This document shows, piece after piece, positions 1 through 6,326 of a stretch of 26,062 nucleotides of DNA (the stretch's first letter is position 1; each line of letters starts with the position of its first letter). The notes under the pieces were generated by a model that saw only the letters and a list, made by a program, of their open reading frames with translations, searched no databases and was not told the origin of the DNA. The stretch is from contig DHJV01000074.1 of the NCBI GenBank assembly GCA_002404515.1, positions 1-26,062 of the forward strand, given 5' to 3'. The position numbers were made by a program, and so were the translations under genes. This DNA comes from Lachnospiraceae bacterium UBA4711. Its GTDB lineage: Bacteria > Bacillota > Clostridia > Lachnospirales > Lachnospiraceae.

Positions 1-122
1 GGTAGCGGATGGGCTGGGGCTCAAATTTCCAACCAGTCGCTAAACATCATGGATCGCCTGAGATACAGTCCATGAACGTTTACATTTCATAACATAGAAT
101 TACAAATAGAAAGCATAACAAC

Positions 123-659
123 ATGCCAACATGGAATTCCAGAGGATTGCGTGGTTCCACCTTAGAGGAACTCGTCAACCTGACCAATGAATTATATACA
201 GAAAAAAATTTAGCGCTCGTGCAGAAGATCCCGACGCCGATCACACCCGTCAAGATCGATTCAGAAAGCGGGCAGATCAAGCTCGCCTATTTCGAGAAGG
301 ATTCCACCGTCGACTATATCGGGGTGGTACAGGGCGTTCCGGTCTGCTTCGATGCAAAGGAATGTGCGACAGATACATTTCCGCTTCGGAATATCCACGA
401 ACATCAGATAAGCTTCATGCGGCAATTCGAGAAACAGCAGGGCGTGAGCTTCCTGCTTGTGATGTTTACCGCACGCAACGAGTTTTACTACCTGCGGCTA
501 TGTGAGTTAGAAACCTACCTTGCCCGTGCCGAGCAGGGACATGCAAAGAATTTTAAGTATGAGGAATTAAATCCCGCCTATTTTATAAAGTCACAATCCG
601 GGGCACCAATTCATTATCTGAAGGGGTTGCAACTGGATTTGCAGGAAAGAGAGGACTAA
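123..659 (+). CDS. recU: Holliday junction resolvase RecU
   Basis: RecU cuts four-way DNA junctions late in homologous recombination and helps chromosome segregation in Firmicutes. The 178-residue product has the family's N-terminal signature (RG..GSTLEELVNLTNE, about residues 7-23), the conserved PTPI/VKID strand (38-46), the nuclease core STVDYIGV (61-68) and the FDAKE metal/lysine motif (76-80), followed by FPLRNIHEHQ (86-95). Asp64, Asp77 and Lys79 are the likely catalytic positions. B. subtilis RecU has Glu where Asp77 stands, a conservative change. Length is slightly below the usual 200 or so because the N-terminal tail is short. The start is the ATG just before the conserved region; it has only a weak Shine-Dalgarno (gaaag). 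In bacilli recU sits beside the PBP1 gene, but here the next gene is nadE, 3 nt downstream. Family assignment is confident. Confidence 0.93.
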   Translation: MPTWNSRGLRGSTLEELVNLTNELYTEKNLALVQKIPTPITPVKIDSESGQIKLAYFEKDSTVDYIGVVQGVPVCFDAKECATDTFPLRNIHEHQISFMRQFEKQQGVSFLLVMFTARNEFYYLRLCELETYLARAEQGHAKNFKYEELNPAYFIKSQSGAPIHYLKGLQLDLQERED

Positions 660-662
660 ACG

Positions 663-2624
663 ATGTATCAATATTACCGTGTGGCAGCCGCAGTTCCAGA
701 CATGCGCGTTGCAGATACCGCTTATAATGTCGACCAGATGCTTCGAAAAGTGGAAGAAGCAAAGGAAAAAGGCGTAAATCTCCTTACATTCTCAGAGCTG
801 TCCATCACCGGATATACCTGTGGGGATTTATTTTTACAGCGCACCTTACTTGCAGAAAGCAGAAAAGAAGCTGCCCGTTTTGTACAGGCGACCGCAGACT
901 ATGATATGGTTGTCGTGTTCGGTATGCCGCTTTCGATTGCAAATGCACTCTACAATGTCGCTGTGACCGCATATCACGGACAAGTCTACGGCATCACCGT
1001 CAAGACATTTCTCCCAAATTACAATGAATTCTACGAGAAACGCTGGTTTTCTTCTGCGCGGGAATTATCCATGGATCACATCTTTGCTTCTGAATTACTT
1101 GGCTCTGTGGAGTGTGACTACGATATTCCGATCGGCAATAATCTGATTTATCACCTGCCGGATGCGTTCTGTTTTGGTGCAGAAATTTGTGAGGATTTAT
1201 GGGCACCAATCCCGCCGTCTACCTTCATGGCAATGAGCGGGGCAGAGCTGATCGTCAACTTATCTGCAAGCAACGATACGATCGGAAAGCGGGAATACCG
1301 CGAGAAGCTTGTAAAAGAGAAATCAACCTCTCTGATGTGCACCTATCTCTATGCGAGTGCCGGTGCAAACGAGAGTACAACCGATCTGATCTTCTCCGGT
1401 CACTGCATGATCTGCGAAGGCGGAAAGATGCTCGCTGATAACAGTGAGATTGCTGAAAATGATTATCTGCTTGTCGCAGATATTGATATCGAACGGATTC
1501 AGGCAGACCGCTTGAAAGGAAAGACCTATCAGGATTGTGCCGGTACCTATGGCAGTACCGTTCCGATGCGCCAGATCCTGATTCCGGTATCCGAAGCTTT
1601 CGAAAGCGACGGAAGTCTTCGCGCTGTCAATCCGCACCCATTTACACCGGGTGATACGCAAAGACGCCAGAAGCGTTGTATGGATATCTTCCATATGCAG
1701 ATCGGCGGACTTGCAAAACGCCTTTCCATCTGTGGTGGAAAGATGGTGATCGGCGTATCCGGTGGTATGGATTCCACCTTGTCACTGCTCGTCGCAGCAC
1801 AGACCTTGAAGAAGATGGGACTGCCTGCCACGAATCTGACCGGAATCACAATGCCTGCCTTTGGCACGACGAACCGCACGTATCAGAATTCCTTAACCCT
1901 GATGCAGACACTCGGTATTACTGTCAAAGAAATTCCGATCAAGGATGCGTGTATAAAACACTATGCGGATATCGGACATGATATGGAGATCAAGGACATT
2001 ACTTATGAGAATGTTCAGGCACGTGAACGGACGCAGGTGCTGATGGACTATGCGAACAAGATCGGAGCCATCGTCGTCGGAACCGGAGACCTGTCAGAGC
2101 TTGCCCTCGGCTGGTGTACCTACAATGCCGATCAGATGAGCATGTACGGCGTCAATGCCAGCATCCCGAAGACACTTGTCAAATGGATGATCGCCAGTGT
2201 GATCGAATGTAATATCTTCCCGGACAGCACCGAAGTCCTGAAGGATATCATTGATACCCCAATCAGCCCGGAGCTTCTTCCACCGGATGAAAACGGCAAC
2301 ATCGTACAGAAAACCGAAGATTCGGTTGGCCCTTACGAGCTGCATGATTTCTTCCTGTACTATGTGATGCGTTTTGGCTACAGCCCGGAGAAGATTTTCC
2401 ATCTGGCGAAACGTGCATTTGCAGGAACCTATGATGCAGCAACGATCTTAAAATGGATGAAGATGTTCTACCGTCGTTTCTTCGCCCAGCAGTTCAAGCG
2501 GAGCTGTATGCCGGATGGCGTGAAGGTCGGTAGTGTATGCTTATCGCCACGTGGCGACTGGCGTATGCCAAGTGATGCATCCGTGCAGATCTGGATGCGG
2601 CAGCTGGAGGAACTTGCAGATTAG
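663..2624 (+). CDS. nadE: Glutamine-dependent NAD(+) synthetase
   Basis: This enzyme makes NAD from nicotinic acid adenine dinucleotide, ATP and glutamine-derived ammonia, the last step of NAD synthesis in the cytosol. The 653-residue protein has both expected domains. The N-terminal nitrilase-type glutaminase (about 1-300) has a Glu45-Lys114-Cys176 triad visible in FSELS, VKTFLPN and GAEICEDLW. The C-terminal synthetase (about 330-653) has the ATP-pyrophosphatase loop SGGMDST (366-372). The length fits the long bacterial NadE type. An AGAGAGG-like ribosome binding site lies in the last codons of recU, 3 nt before the start, so the two genes are probably co-transcribed. The gap of about 80 bp that follows has no convincing terminator. 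No frameshift or missing catalytic residue is seen. Confidence 0.96.
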   Translation: MYQYYRVAAAVPDMRVADTAYNVDQMLRKVEEAKEKGVNLLTFSELSITGYTCGDLFLQRTLLAESRKEAARFVQATADYDMVVVFGMPLSIANALYNVAVTAYHGQVYGITVKTFLPNYNEFYEKRWFSSARELSMDHIFASELLGSVECDYDIPIGNNLIYHLPDAFCFGAEICEDLWAPIPPSTFMAMSGAELIVNLSASNDTIGKREYREKLVKEKSTSLMCTYLYASAGANESTTDLIFSGHCMICEGGKMLADNSEIAENDYLLVADIDIERIQADRLKGKTYQDCAGTYGSTVPMRQILIPVSEAFESDGSLRAVNPHPFTPGDTQRRQKRCMDIFHMQIGGLAKRLSICGGKMVIGVSGGMDSTLSLLVAAQTLKKMGLPATNLTGITMPAFGTTNRTYQNSLTLMQTLGITVKEIPIKDACIKHYADIGHDMEIKDITYENVQARERTQVLMDYANKIGAIVVGTGDLSELALGWCTYNADQMSMYGVNASIPKTLVKWMIASVIECNIFPDSTEVLKDIIDTPISPELLPPDENGNIVQKTEDSVGPYELHDFFLYYVMRFGYSPEKIFHLAKRAFAGTYDAATILKWMKMFYRRFFAQQFKRSCMPDGVKVGSVCLSPRGDWRMPSDASVQIWMRQLEELAD

Positions 2625-2706
2625 AAATTTATTTTCATACTATATGCAACCATTTGCTATGCTGTGAAGTGTTATATATAGCAGGAAACCAGGAGGGATT
2701 ATAATT

Positions 2707-3234
2707 ATGAACTTGGAAACAATCGCACTTATTGCGATGGGGGGATGTTTATTCATCTGGCTTGTCGTGAATTTTATCATCACACTTCACAATATTCGCA
2801 AAGCGAAGTCTGCGGGACTTACCGCTCAGGTACAGTGCGAGAAATGTGGAACGATCTATGAAGTAACCGGAAAAGAGGCAACACGACCGGCTATGGTGAA
2901 ATATAAGAAGAGCAGCCGTACCCATATAAAAAACGGGGCTTTTGTAAATAAACAAAATTACAGTCATTATGCAAAGAAATTTCATTGTCCTTGCTGCGAT
3001 AAGAAGGTCTACGGCAAAGTACTTGATATTCAGGAGCTGCAATATGAGGGACAGGATAATACAGCCAAAGAACTTGGAAAAGGCTTTTTGCGTATGGTCA
3101 TCGGCTGTACGATTATCCTGATTCTTGCGCAAATCCCATTACAGATTGGGAAGAAACAACGGGAACGTGAAGTTCAGCAGATGAAGGAGCAGCAATATGA
3201 AGATATTAAAAGCAAAACAAAAGATCAAAAATAA
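2707..3234 (+). CDS. Membrane protein with a zinc-ribbon-like domain, unknown function
   Basis: I do not recognise this 175-residue protein. It has an N-terminal hydrophobic segment (about 5-27), a short basic stretch, a loop with CxxC at Cys44/Cys47 and a CPCC cluster at Cys94/96/97 that together look like a zinc ribbon, a second membrane segment (about 128-146), and a highly charged Lys/Gln/Glu C-terminal tail. The two membrane spans with a metal-binding loop between them imply a small integral membrane protein; which side the loop faces cannot be decided here. The start has an excellent ribosome binding site (aggaggg, 9 nt upstream). The last 38 nt overlap the next gene in another frame, so the two proteins are probably made together. 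It could be a membrane-anchored sensor or assembly factor, but nothing in the sequence decides this. Confidence 0.72.
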   Translation: MNLETIALIAMGGCLFIWLVVNFIITLHNIRKAKSAGLTAQVQCEKCGTIYEVTGKEATRPAMVKYKKSSRTHIKNGAFVNKQNYSHYAKKFHCPCCDKKVYGKVLDIQELQYEGQDNTAKELGKGFLRMVIGCTIILILAQIPLQIGKKQREREVQQMKEQQYEDIKSKTKDQK

Positions 3235-3868
3235 AAATACTCGGCATTTGAAATTTATACGATATCTTCTAACTTTATGTATTCTGCTTTCTATGGTTGC
3301 AGGCATAACCGGCTGCACAAAAGAATATACCGCGGACGATATCAAAGCATATGCCAGAGATACGTTATCTATAAGAAGAGTCAGTGTAAATCAGACACCG
3401 CAGGAATATAAAGATGAGGATGGCTACACGGATATTTTATGGACTGTGAAAGATAAGAAAAACAATATTACATTCCATGTATTGGATAACACCTTCTATG
3501 GTGTGGAAAGCGTAGCCAACATGCTGTTGGATGATTATGATGACAGTGTATTTGCCGCGTATGCAGATAAGCTTCCATCCAACATTTTATCCTATGAAAT
3601 CACACAAAACACAGAAAATGACCAAACGCATCTGACGAATGCCGAAATCGTTGCTGATTATACAAATCAGACGGAGCTTCGTGCATGTCTTTCTGCTTTG
3701 CAGGATGTTTATACATTCTATGAAGAAAAAGGCTTTGATGATCTAACCATCGGATATACACTGTATTATCAACAACCGGAAAACAACATGGATACGGAAC
3801 CAGACACAGAAGGGAAAGATTACTCTGGTGTTCTTTCAGATGTTCCAACCATATCTGAATTCAAATGA
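3197..3868 (+). CDS. Putative lipoprotein, unknown function
   Basis: The 223-residue product starts with a very basic n-region (KILKAKQKIKNKN), a hydrophobic segment (about 21-36) and the sequence GITGC, giving a lipobox-like site with Cys40 as the likely lipidated residue. The mature part is acidic, rich in Asp, Tyr and Thr, and matches no family I know. The long n-region is unusual, but the chosen ATG has an aaggag ribosome binding site 9 nt upstream, inside the previous gene, and no other in-frame start precedes the hydrophobic segment. It overlaps the zinc-ribbon membrane protein gene by 38 nt, suggesting a two-gene unit, and a strong terminator follows 18 nt after the stop. Surface-exposed location is an inference from the signal; the function is unknown. 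Confidence 0.72.
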   Translation: MKILKAKQKIKNKNTRHLKFIRYLLTLCILLSMVAGITGCTKEYTADDIKAYARDTLSIRRVSVNQTPQEYKDEDGYTDILWTVKDKKNNITFHVLDNTFYGVESVANMLLDDYDDSVFAAYADKLPSNILSYEITQNTENDQTHLTNAEIVADYTNQTELRACLSALQDVYTFYEEKGFDDLTIGYTLYYQQPENNMDTEPDTEGKDYSGVLSDVPTISEFK

Positions 3869-3886
3869 TAACTATATAAAAGCTTG

Positions 3887-3915
3887 AAAACGCGCAGTTT
3901 ATACTGCGCGTTTTT
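3887..3915 (+). terminator. Rho-independent terminator after the lipoprotein gene
   Basis: A perfect 8-bp GC-rich stem (cgcgcagt / actgcgcg) with a 4-nt loop is preceded by AAAA and followed by five T. It isolates the two upstream envelope genes from the SOS promoter that follows. The flanking A and T runs also allow it to work on the minus strand. Confidence 0.9.
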
Positions 3916-3956
3916 CAACAATTCTACTTGATTCTTTTCTCCCTTGTTTCATAAAC

Positions 3957-3972
3957 TCGAACATTTATTCGA
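3957..3972 (+). promoter_or_regulatory. LexA box 1 (imperfect), upstream of the -35
   Basis: The core cgaacatttattcg matches the Firmicutes LexA consensus (CGAAC-N4-GTTCG) except for an A in place of G in the right half and a changed centre. It lies 9 nt upstream of the -35 hexamer, and its GAAC starts 31 bp before that of box 2, about three helical turns. Confidence 0.7.
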
Positions 3973-3980
3973 AAAAAGTG

Positions 3981-4009
3981 TTGACAAAAGAACAGATGTT
4001 CTGTATAAT
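3981..4009 (+). promoter_or_regulatory. Consensus sigma-A promoter of the LysM gene
   Basis: TTGACA (3981-3986) and TATAAT (4004-4009) are both perfect hexamers with an ideal 17-nt spacer. Transcription should begin near 4016, giving a leader of about 48 nt. Such a strong promoter, overlapped by three LexA boxes, fits a gene held silent until DNA damage. Confidence 0.9.
3989..4002 (+). promoter_or_regulatory. LexA box 2, between -35 and -10
   Basis: The core GAACAGATGTTC has both GAAC/GTTC half-sites intact with 4-bp spacing. It sits inside the promoter spacer, so a bound repressor would block RNA polymerase directly. Confidence 0.88.
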
Positions 4010-4017
4010 TCAATTAT

Positions 4018-4031
4018 CGAACAGATGTTCA
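4018..4031 (+). promoter_or_regulatory. LexA box 3, over the transcription start
   Basis: CGAACAGATGTTCA repeats the 12-bp core of box 2 exactly, 29 bp downstream, and covers the predicted transcription start. Three boxes spaced 31 and 29 bp put all sites on about the same face of the helix. Confidence 0.88.
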
Positions 4032-4063
4032 TGAAGTAGAACAGGAACAGGGAGGAAACGGAT

Positions 4064-4357
4064 ATGAAACGTAAATTGATTTTTGGATTTAGTCTTGTAC
4101 TTATTATTTGTATATTATTTGGTATCAACAGCAAAAAGCAGAACCCGGAAGCAGCAACATCCAATCAGAAATATTATACCTGTATCACGATTGAAGAGGA
4201 TGAAACTCTCTGGACAATTGCAGAAGAGCATTATTCCGAAGAATATGACAGTTATCAGGAATACATCGATGAAGTCAAGTTTATTAACAACCTGACCGAT
4301 GATACGATTTATCGTGGAGCCAAGCTGGTAATTCCTTACTACGCAGCCCCATTATAA
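4064..4357 (+). CDS. LysM-domain membrane protein, YneA-like SOS division inhibitor
   Basis: The 97-residue protein has one N-terminal membrane segment (about 5-21) and a single LysM domain (about 38-94; YTCITIEEDETLWTIAEEHY at its start and GAKLVIPYY at its end). This is the architecture of B. subtilis YneA, an SOS-induced protein that delays division after DNA damage and acts from the outer face of the membrane. The assignment rests on architecture plus control: the promoter is overlapped by three LexA boxes and the unit is closed by terminators on both sides. In bacilli yneA is next to lexA; no lexA is in this window. The ribosome binding site (ggagg, 8 nt upstream) is strong and fixes the start. 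An alternative is a general LysM wall-anchored stress protein. Confidence is high for the gene and its SOS control, moderate for division inhibition. Confidence 0.85.
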   Translation: MKRKLIFGFSLVLIICILFGINSKKQNPEAATSNQKYYTCITIEEDETLWTIAEEHYSEEYDSYQEYIDEVKFINNLTDDTIYRGAKLVIPYYAAPL

Positions 4358-4383
4358 ATAAATTCCATACCATACCTTATTTG

Positions 4384-4414
4384 AAGCCGGAACGTAAAAC
4401 CTTCCGGCTTTTTT
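4384..4414 (+). terminator. Rho-independent terminator after the LysM gene
   Basis: A perfect 9-bp stem (aagccggaa / ttccggctt) with a 9-nt loop runs into six T. It closes the SOS unit 26 nt after the stop codon. Confidence 0.88.
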
Positions 4415-4587
4415 CATGAAATTTCGTCCCATATCGGTTGAAAGTTAAACCGATTTCTTATATAATAATTTAATTGTGGGATTGGAATATATTTACGTAT
4501 TGATTGTGTATTGTTATCAATTTTATTATAGATGCGATATGTTTACAACCTAGAAGTACTTAGTATTCTATTAATATCCAAGCAATG

Positions 4588-4677
4588 TTTGAACACGATG
4601 TTCAAACAAGCCGCCACTGAGCCATGGATGGCGAGCGGAGGGCGCATATGAACGGAGTTCATATTTATGATGCGCCC
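4588..4677. other. Hairpin cluster in the core of the inverted-repeat element
   Basis: Three stem-loops follow one another. First, 4588-4595 pairs with 4599-4606 (tttgaaca / tgttcaaa, CGA loop). Second, 4612-4616 pairs with 4629-4633 (cgcca / tggcg). Third, 4640-4647 pairs with 4670-4677 (gggcgcat / atgcgccc), enclosing 4646-4653 with 4657-4664 (atatgaac / gttcatat, GGA loop) as a competing or stacked inner helix. With the outer arms paired, the fold is a long stem closing a multi-branched core. Confidence 0.7.
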
Positions 4678-4768
4678 GACAAACTGCCGCCGAGTAACAC
4701 GAGGGGGCAATACCAAATCGGTGGTTGCGTATTCTTATATTATATATATTTAGAATACTTAGTACTTC

Positions 4769-4797
4769 TTGGTTGTAATACATTGCATCTATATAAT
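4769..4797 (+). promoter_or_regulatory. Candidate promoter for the miaB operon, inside the right arm
   Basis: TTGGTT (4769-4774), a 17-nt spacer and a perfect TATAAT (4792-4797) would start RNA near 4804, about 68 nt before miaB. The left arm carries the mirror sequence on the minus strand (TAGGTT, 16 nt, TATAAT at 4530-4525), so both arms carry outward-facing promoter-like sequences. Confidence 0.45.
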
Positions 4798-4871
4798 TTG
4801 ATAGCAATGCACAATTCGATACGAGAAGATAAATACATCCCCACAAATTATATAAGAAAGAGGAAATACAA

Positions 4872-6326
4872 ATGAACAGCGTGTCAATTCCAACTATGGA
4901 GCCGGATAGACAATACTATTTCATGAACCAGTGCAAAACACTTGTGCTTGAGAAAAAGGCAGCATTGAATCGACCACTTACCTACAACATCCAGACCTTT
5001 GGATGTCAGATGAATTCCCACGACTCAGAGAAGTTAAAGGGCATCATGGACGAGATCGGATATGAAGAAGTGGACGACGAGGCAGCTGACTTTGTAATCT
5101 TTAATACATGTACGATTCGTGAAAATGCGAATCAGAAATTATACGGACACCTTGGTCATGTCAAGACATTAAAGAACAAAAACAAAGAGATGATCGTGTG
5201 TCTGTGTGGCTGCATGATGCAGGAGCCACATGTCATCGAGACACTGAAACAGAAGTACAAATTTGTAAATATCATCTTTGGAACACATAACATCTACAAA
5301 TTAGCCGAGCTTATTTACAGCTATTTACAGACAGGCAAGCAGACGATTGAAGTCTTGGACGAGACAAAGCAGACCGTCGAACAGCTTCCTAGAAAGCGGA
5401 AATATACATTTAAGTCCGGTGTCAATATCATGTACGGATGCAACAATTTCTGTACGTACTGTATCGTGCCATATGTGCGTGGACGCGAACAGAGCCGGAA
5501 GAAAGAAGAAATTCTGGCAGAAGTAGAAGCACTTGCCAAACAGGGTATCACCGAAGTTATGCTGCTCGGTCAGAACGTAAATTCCTATGGCAATATCTAT
5601 GAATACAAGGATGGAAAGATTGTTGAAGTAGATGAGAAGGATCGTGTGACATTTCCGCAGCTGCTTGCGGAAGTATGTAAGATTGACGGCATTGAACGTG
5701 TGCGCTTCATGACCAGCCACCCGAAGGATCTGTCAGATGAGCTGATCGAGGTAATGGCGAAAGAGCCGAAAATCTGCAAGCATTTACATCTCCCGGTACA
5801 GTCAGGATCTACGAATATATTAACACGCATGAACCGCCGCTATACAAAGGAACAGTACCTCGCGTTAGTTGACCGGATTCGTGCCAAGATGCCAAACATC
5901 TCCCTGACAACCGATATCATCGTCGGATTCCCGGGCGAGACAGAAGAAGATTTCGAGGATACATTGGATATTATCCGTAAAGTAAAATACGATCAGGCGT
6001 TTACCTTTATCTACTCCAAGCGTACCGGAACACCGGCTGCAACAATGGATAATCAGGTGCCGGAAGACGTCATCAAGAATCGGTTCAACCGTCTTCTGAC
6101 TCTGGTCAACGAGATTTCCAATACGCAGATCAAGCGTTTTGCCGATCAGATAAAGCCTGTGCTTGTGGAAGAGGTAAATCACCACGATGCATCGCTTGTG
6201 ACCGGACGAACCGAAGAGAATGTAACCGTACATTTTCCGGGAACTGCCGATATGATCGGAACGACTGTCGATGTAAAGCTGACAGATTGTAAAGGATTTT
6301 ACTTCATGGGTGAAAGGATTGGGTGA
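4872..6326 (+). CDS. miaB: tRNA-2-methylthio-N6-dimethylallyladenosine synthase MiaB
   Basis: MiaB is a radical-SAM methylthiotransferase that converts i6A37 to ms2i6A37 in tRNAs reading UNN codons. The 484-residue protein has the N-terminal UPF0004 domain with its three cluster cysteines (Cys45 in FGCQMN, Cys80 in NTCTIRENA, Cys114 in CGCMMQE), the radical-SAM motif CNNFCTYC (Cys190, 194, 197) and a C-terminal TRAM-type domain (about 420-482). The first 35 or so residues form a family-typical leader. The start follows an aagagga ribosome binding site that directly abuts the end of the inverted-repeat element. The stop overlaps the mutS start by 4 nt (GTGA), implying translational coupling. 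The partner miaA, which makes the i6A37 substrate, lies downstream past mutS and mutL. Confidence 0.97.
   Translation: MNSVSIPTMEPDRQYYFMNQCKTLVLEKKAALNRPLTYNIQTFGCQMNSHDSEKLKGIMDEIGYEEVDDEAADFVIFNTCTIRENANQKLYGHLGHVKTLKNKNKEMIVCLCGCMMQEPHVIETLKQKYKFVNIIFGTHNIYKLAELIYSYLQTGKQTIEVLDETKQTVEQLPRKRKYTFKSGVNIMYGCNNFCTYCIVPYVRGREQSRKKEEILAEVEALAKQGITEVMLLGQNVNSYGNIYEYKDGKIVEVDEKDRVTFPQLLAEVCKIDGIERVRFMTSHPKDLSDELIEVMAKEPKICKHLHLPVQSGSTNILTRMNRRYTKEQYLALVDRIRAKMPNISLTTDIIVGFPGETEEDFEDTLDIIRKVKYDQAFTFIYSKRTGTPAATMDNQVPEDVIKNRFNRLLTLVNEISNTQIKRFADQIKPVLVEEVNHHDASLVTGRTEENVTVHFPGTADMIGTTVDVKLTDCKGFYFMGERIG

Larger units (their letters stand above)
4454..4859. repeat. 406-bp structured inverted-repeat element (MITE-like or large structured RNA)
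   Basis: This fills most of the only long gene-free stretch (4358-4871). The left arm (4454-4570) is an imperfect inverted copy of the right arm (4751-4859). Paired blocks include 4454-4466 with 4847-4859 (13 of 13), 4474-4480 with 4840-4846, 4510-4520 with 4798-4808, 4529-4535 with 4785-4791, 4543-4550 with 4771-4778, 4552-4560 with 4761-4769 and 4562-4570 with 4751-4759. Several arm differences (at 4509, 4514, 4536 and 4541) leave G-U pairs in RNA. The 180-nt centre is GC-richer and holds hairpins. Short open frames exist on both strands (4624-4875 on +, 4571-4846 on -), but they follow the repeat structure, have no ribosome binding site and are probably not genes. No clear target-site duplication is seen. 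It could be a non-autonomous mobile repeat, a folded RNA or both. Confidence 0.8.

Noticed and set aside
1..75. Open frame of 24 codons reaching the window edge and ending in TGA (GSGWAGAQISNQSLNIMDRL...), possibly the 3' end of an upstream gene.
   Set aside because: Too short to identify and not unlikely by chance. I could not match it to any family, so it is not listed as a gene.
2638..2680. AT-rich stem (ctatatgcaac with gttatatatag) and a TTGCTA-15-TATATA pattern before the zinc-ribbon gene.
   Set aside because: The stem has no T run, and the promoter spacing and hexamers are poor. A promoter is likely there, but I cannot place it.
4433..4462. 7-bp hairpin atcggtt/aaccgat followed by ttctta, as a second terminator for the LysM gene.
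   Set aside because: The stem is short and AT-rich, the T run is interrupted, and a much better terminator lies at 4384-4414.
4588..4606. Palindrome tttgaacacgatgttcaaa as a fourth LexA box.
   Set aside because: The GAAC and GTTC halves are 5 nt apart instead of 4, and it is not placed on a promoter. It fits a hairpin of the element better.
4571..4875. Two overlapping open frames on opposite strands (91 and 83 codons) within the inverted-repeat element.
   Set aside because: Both are read out of the repeat and hairpin structure, have no ribosome binding site and show odd amino-acid content. They are better explained as by-products of the element.
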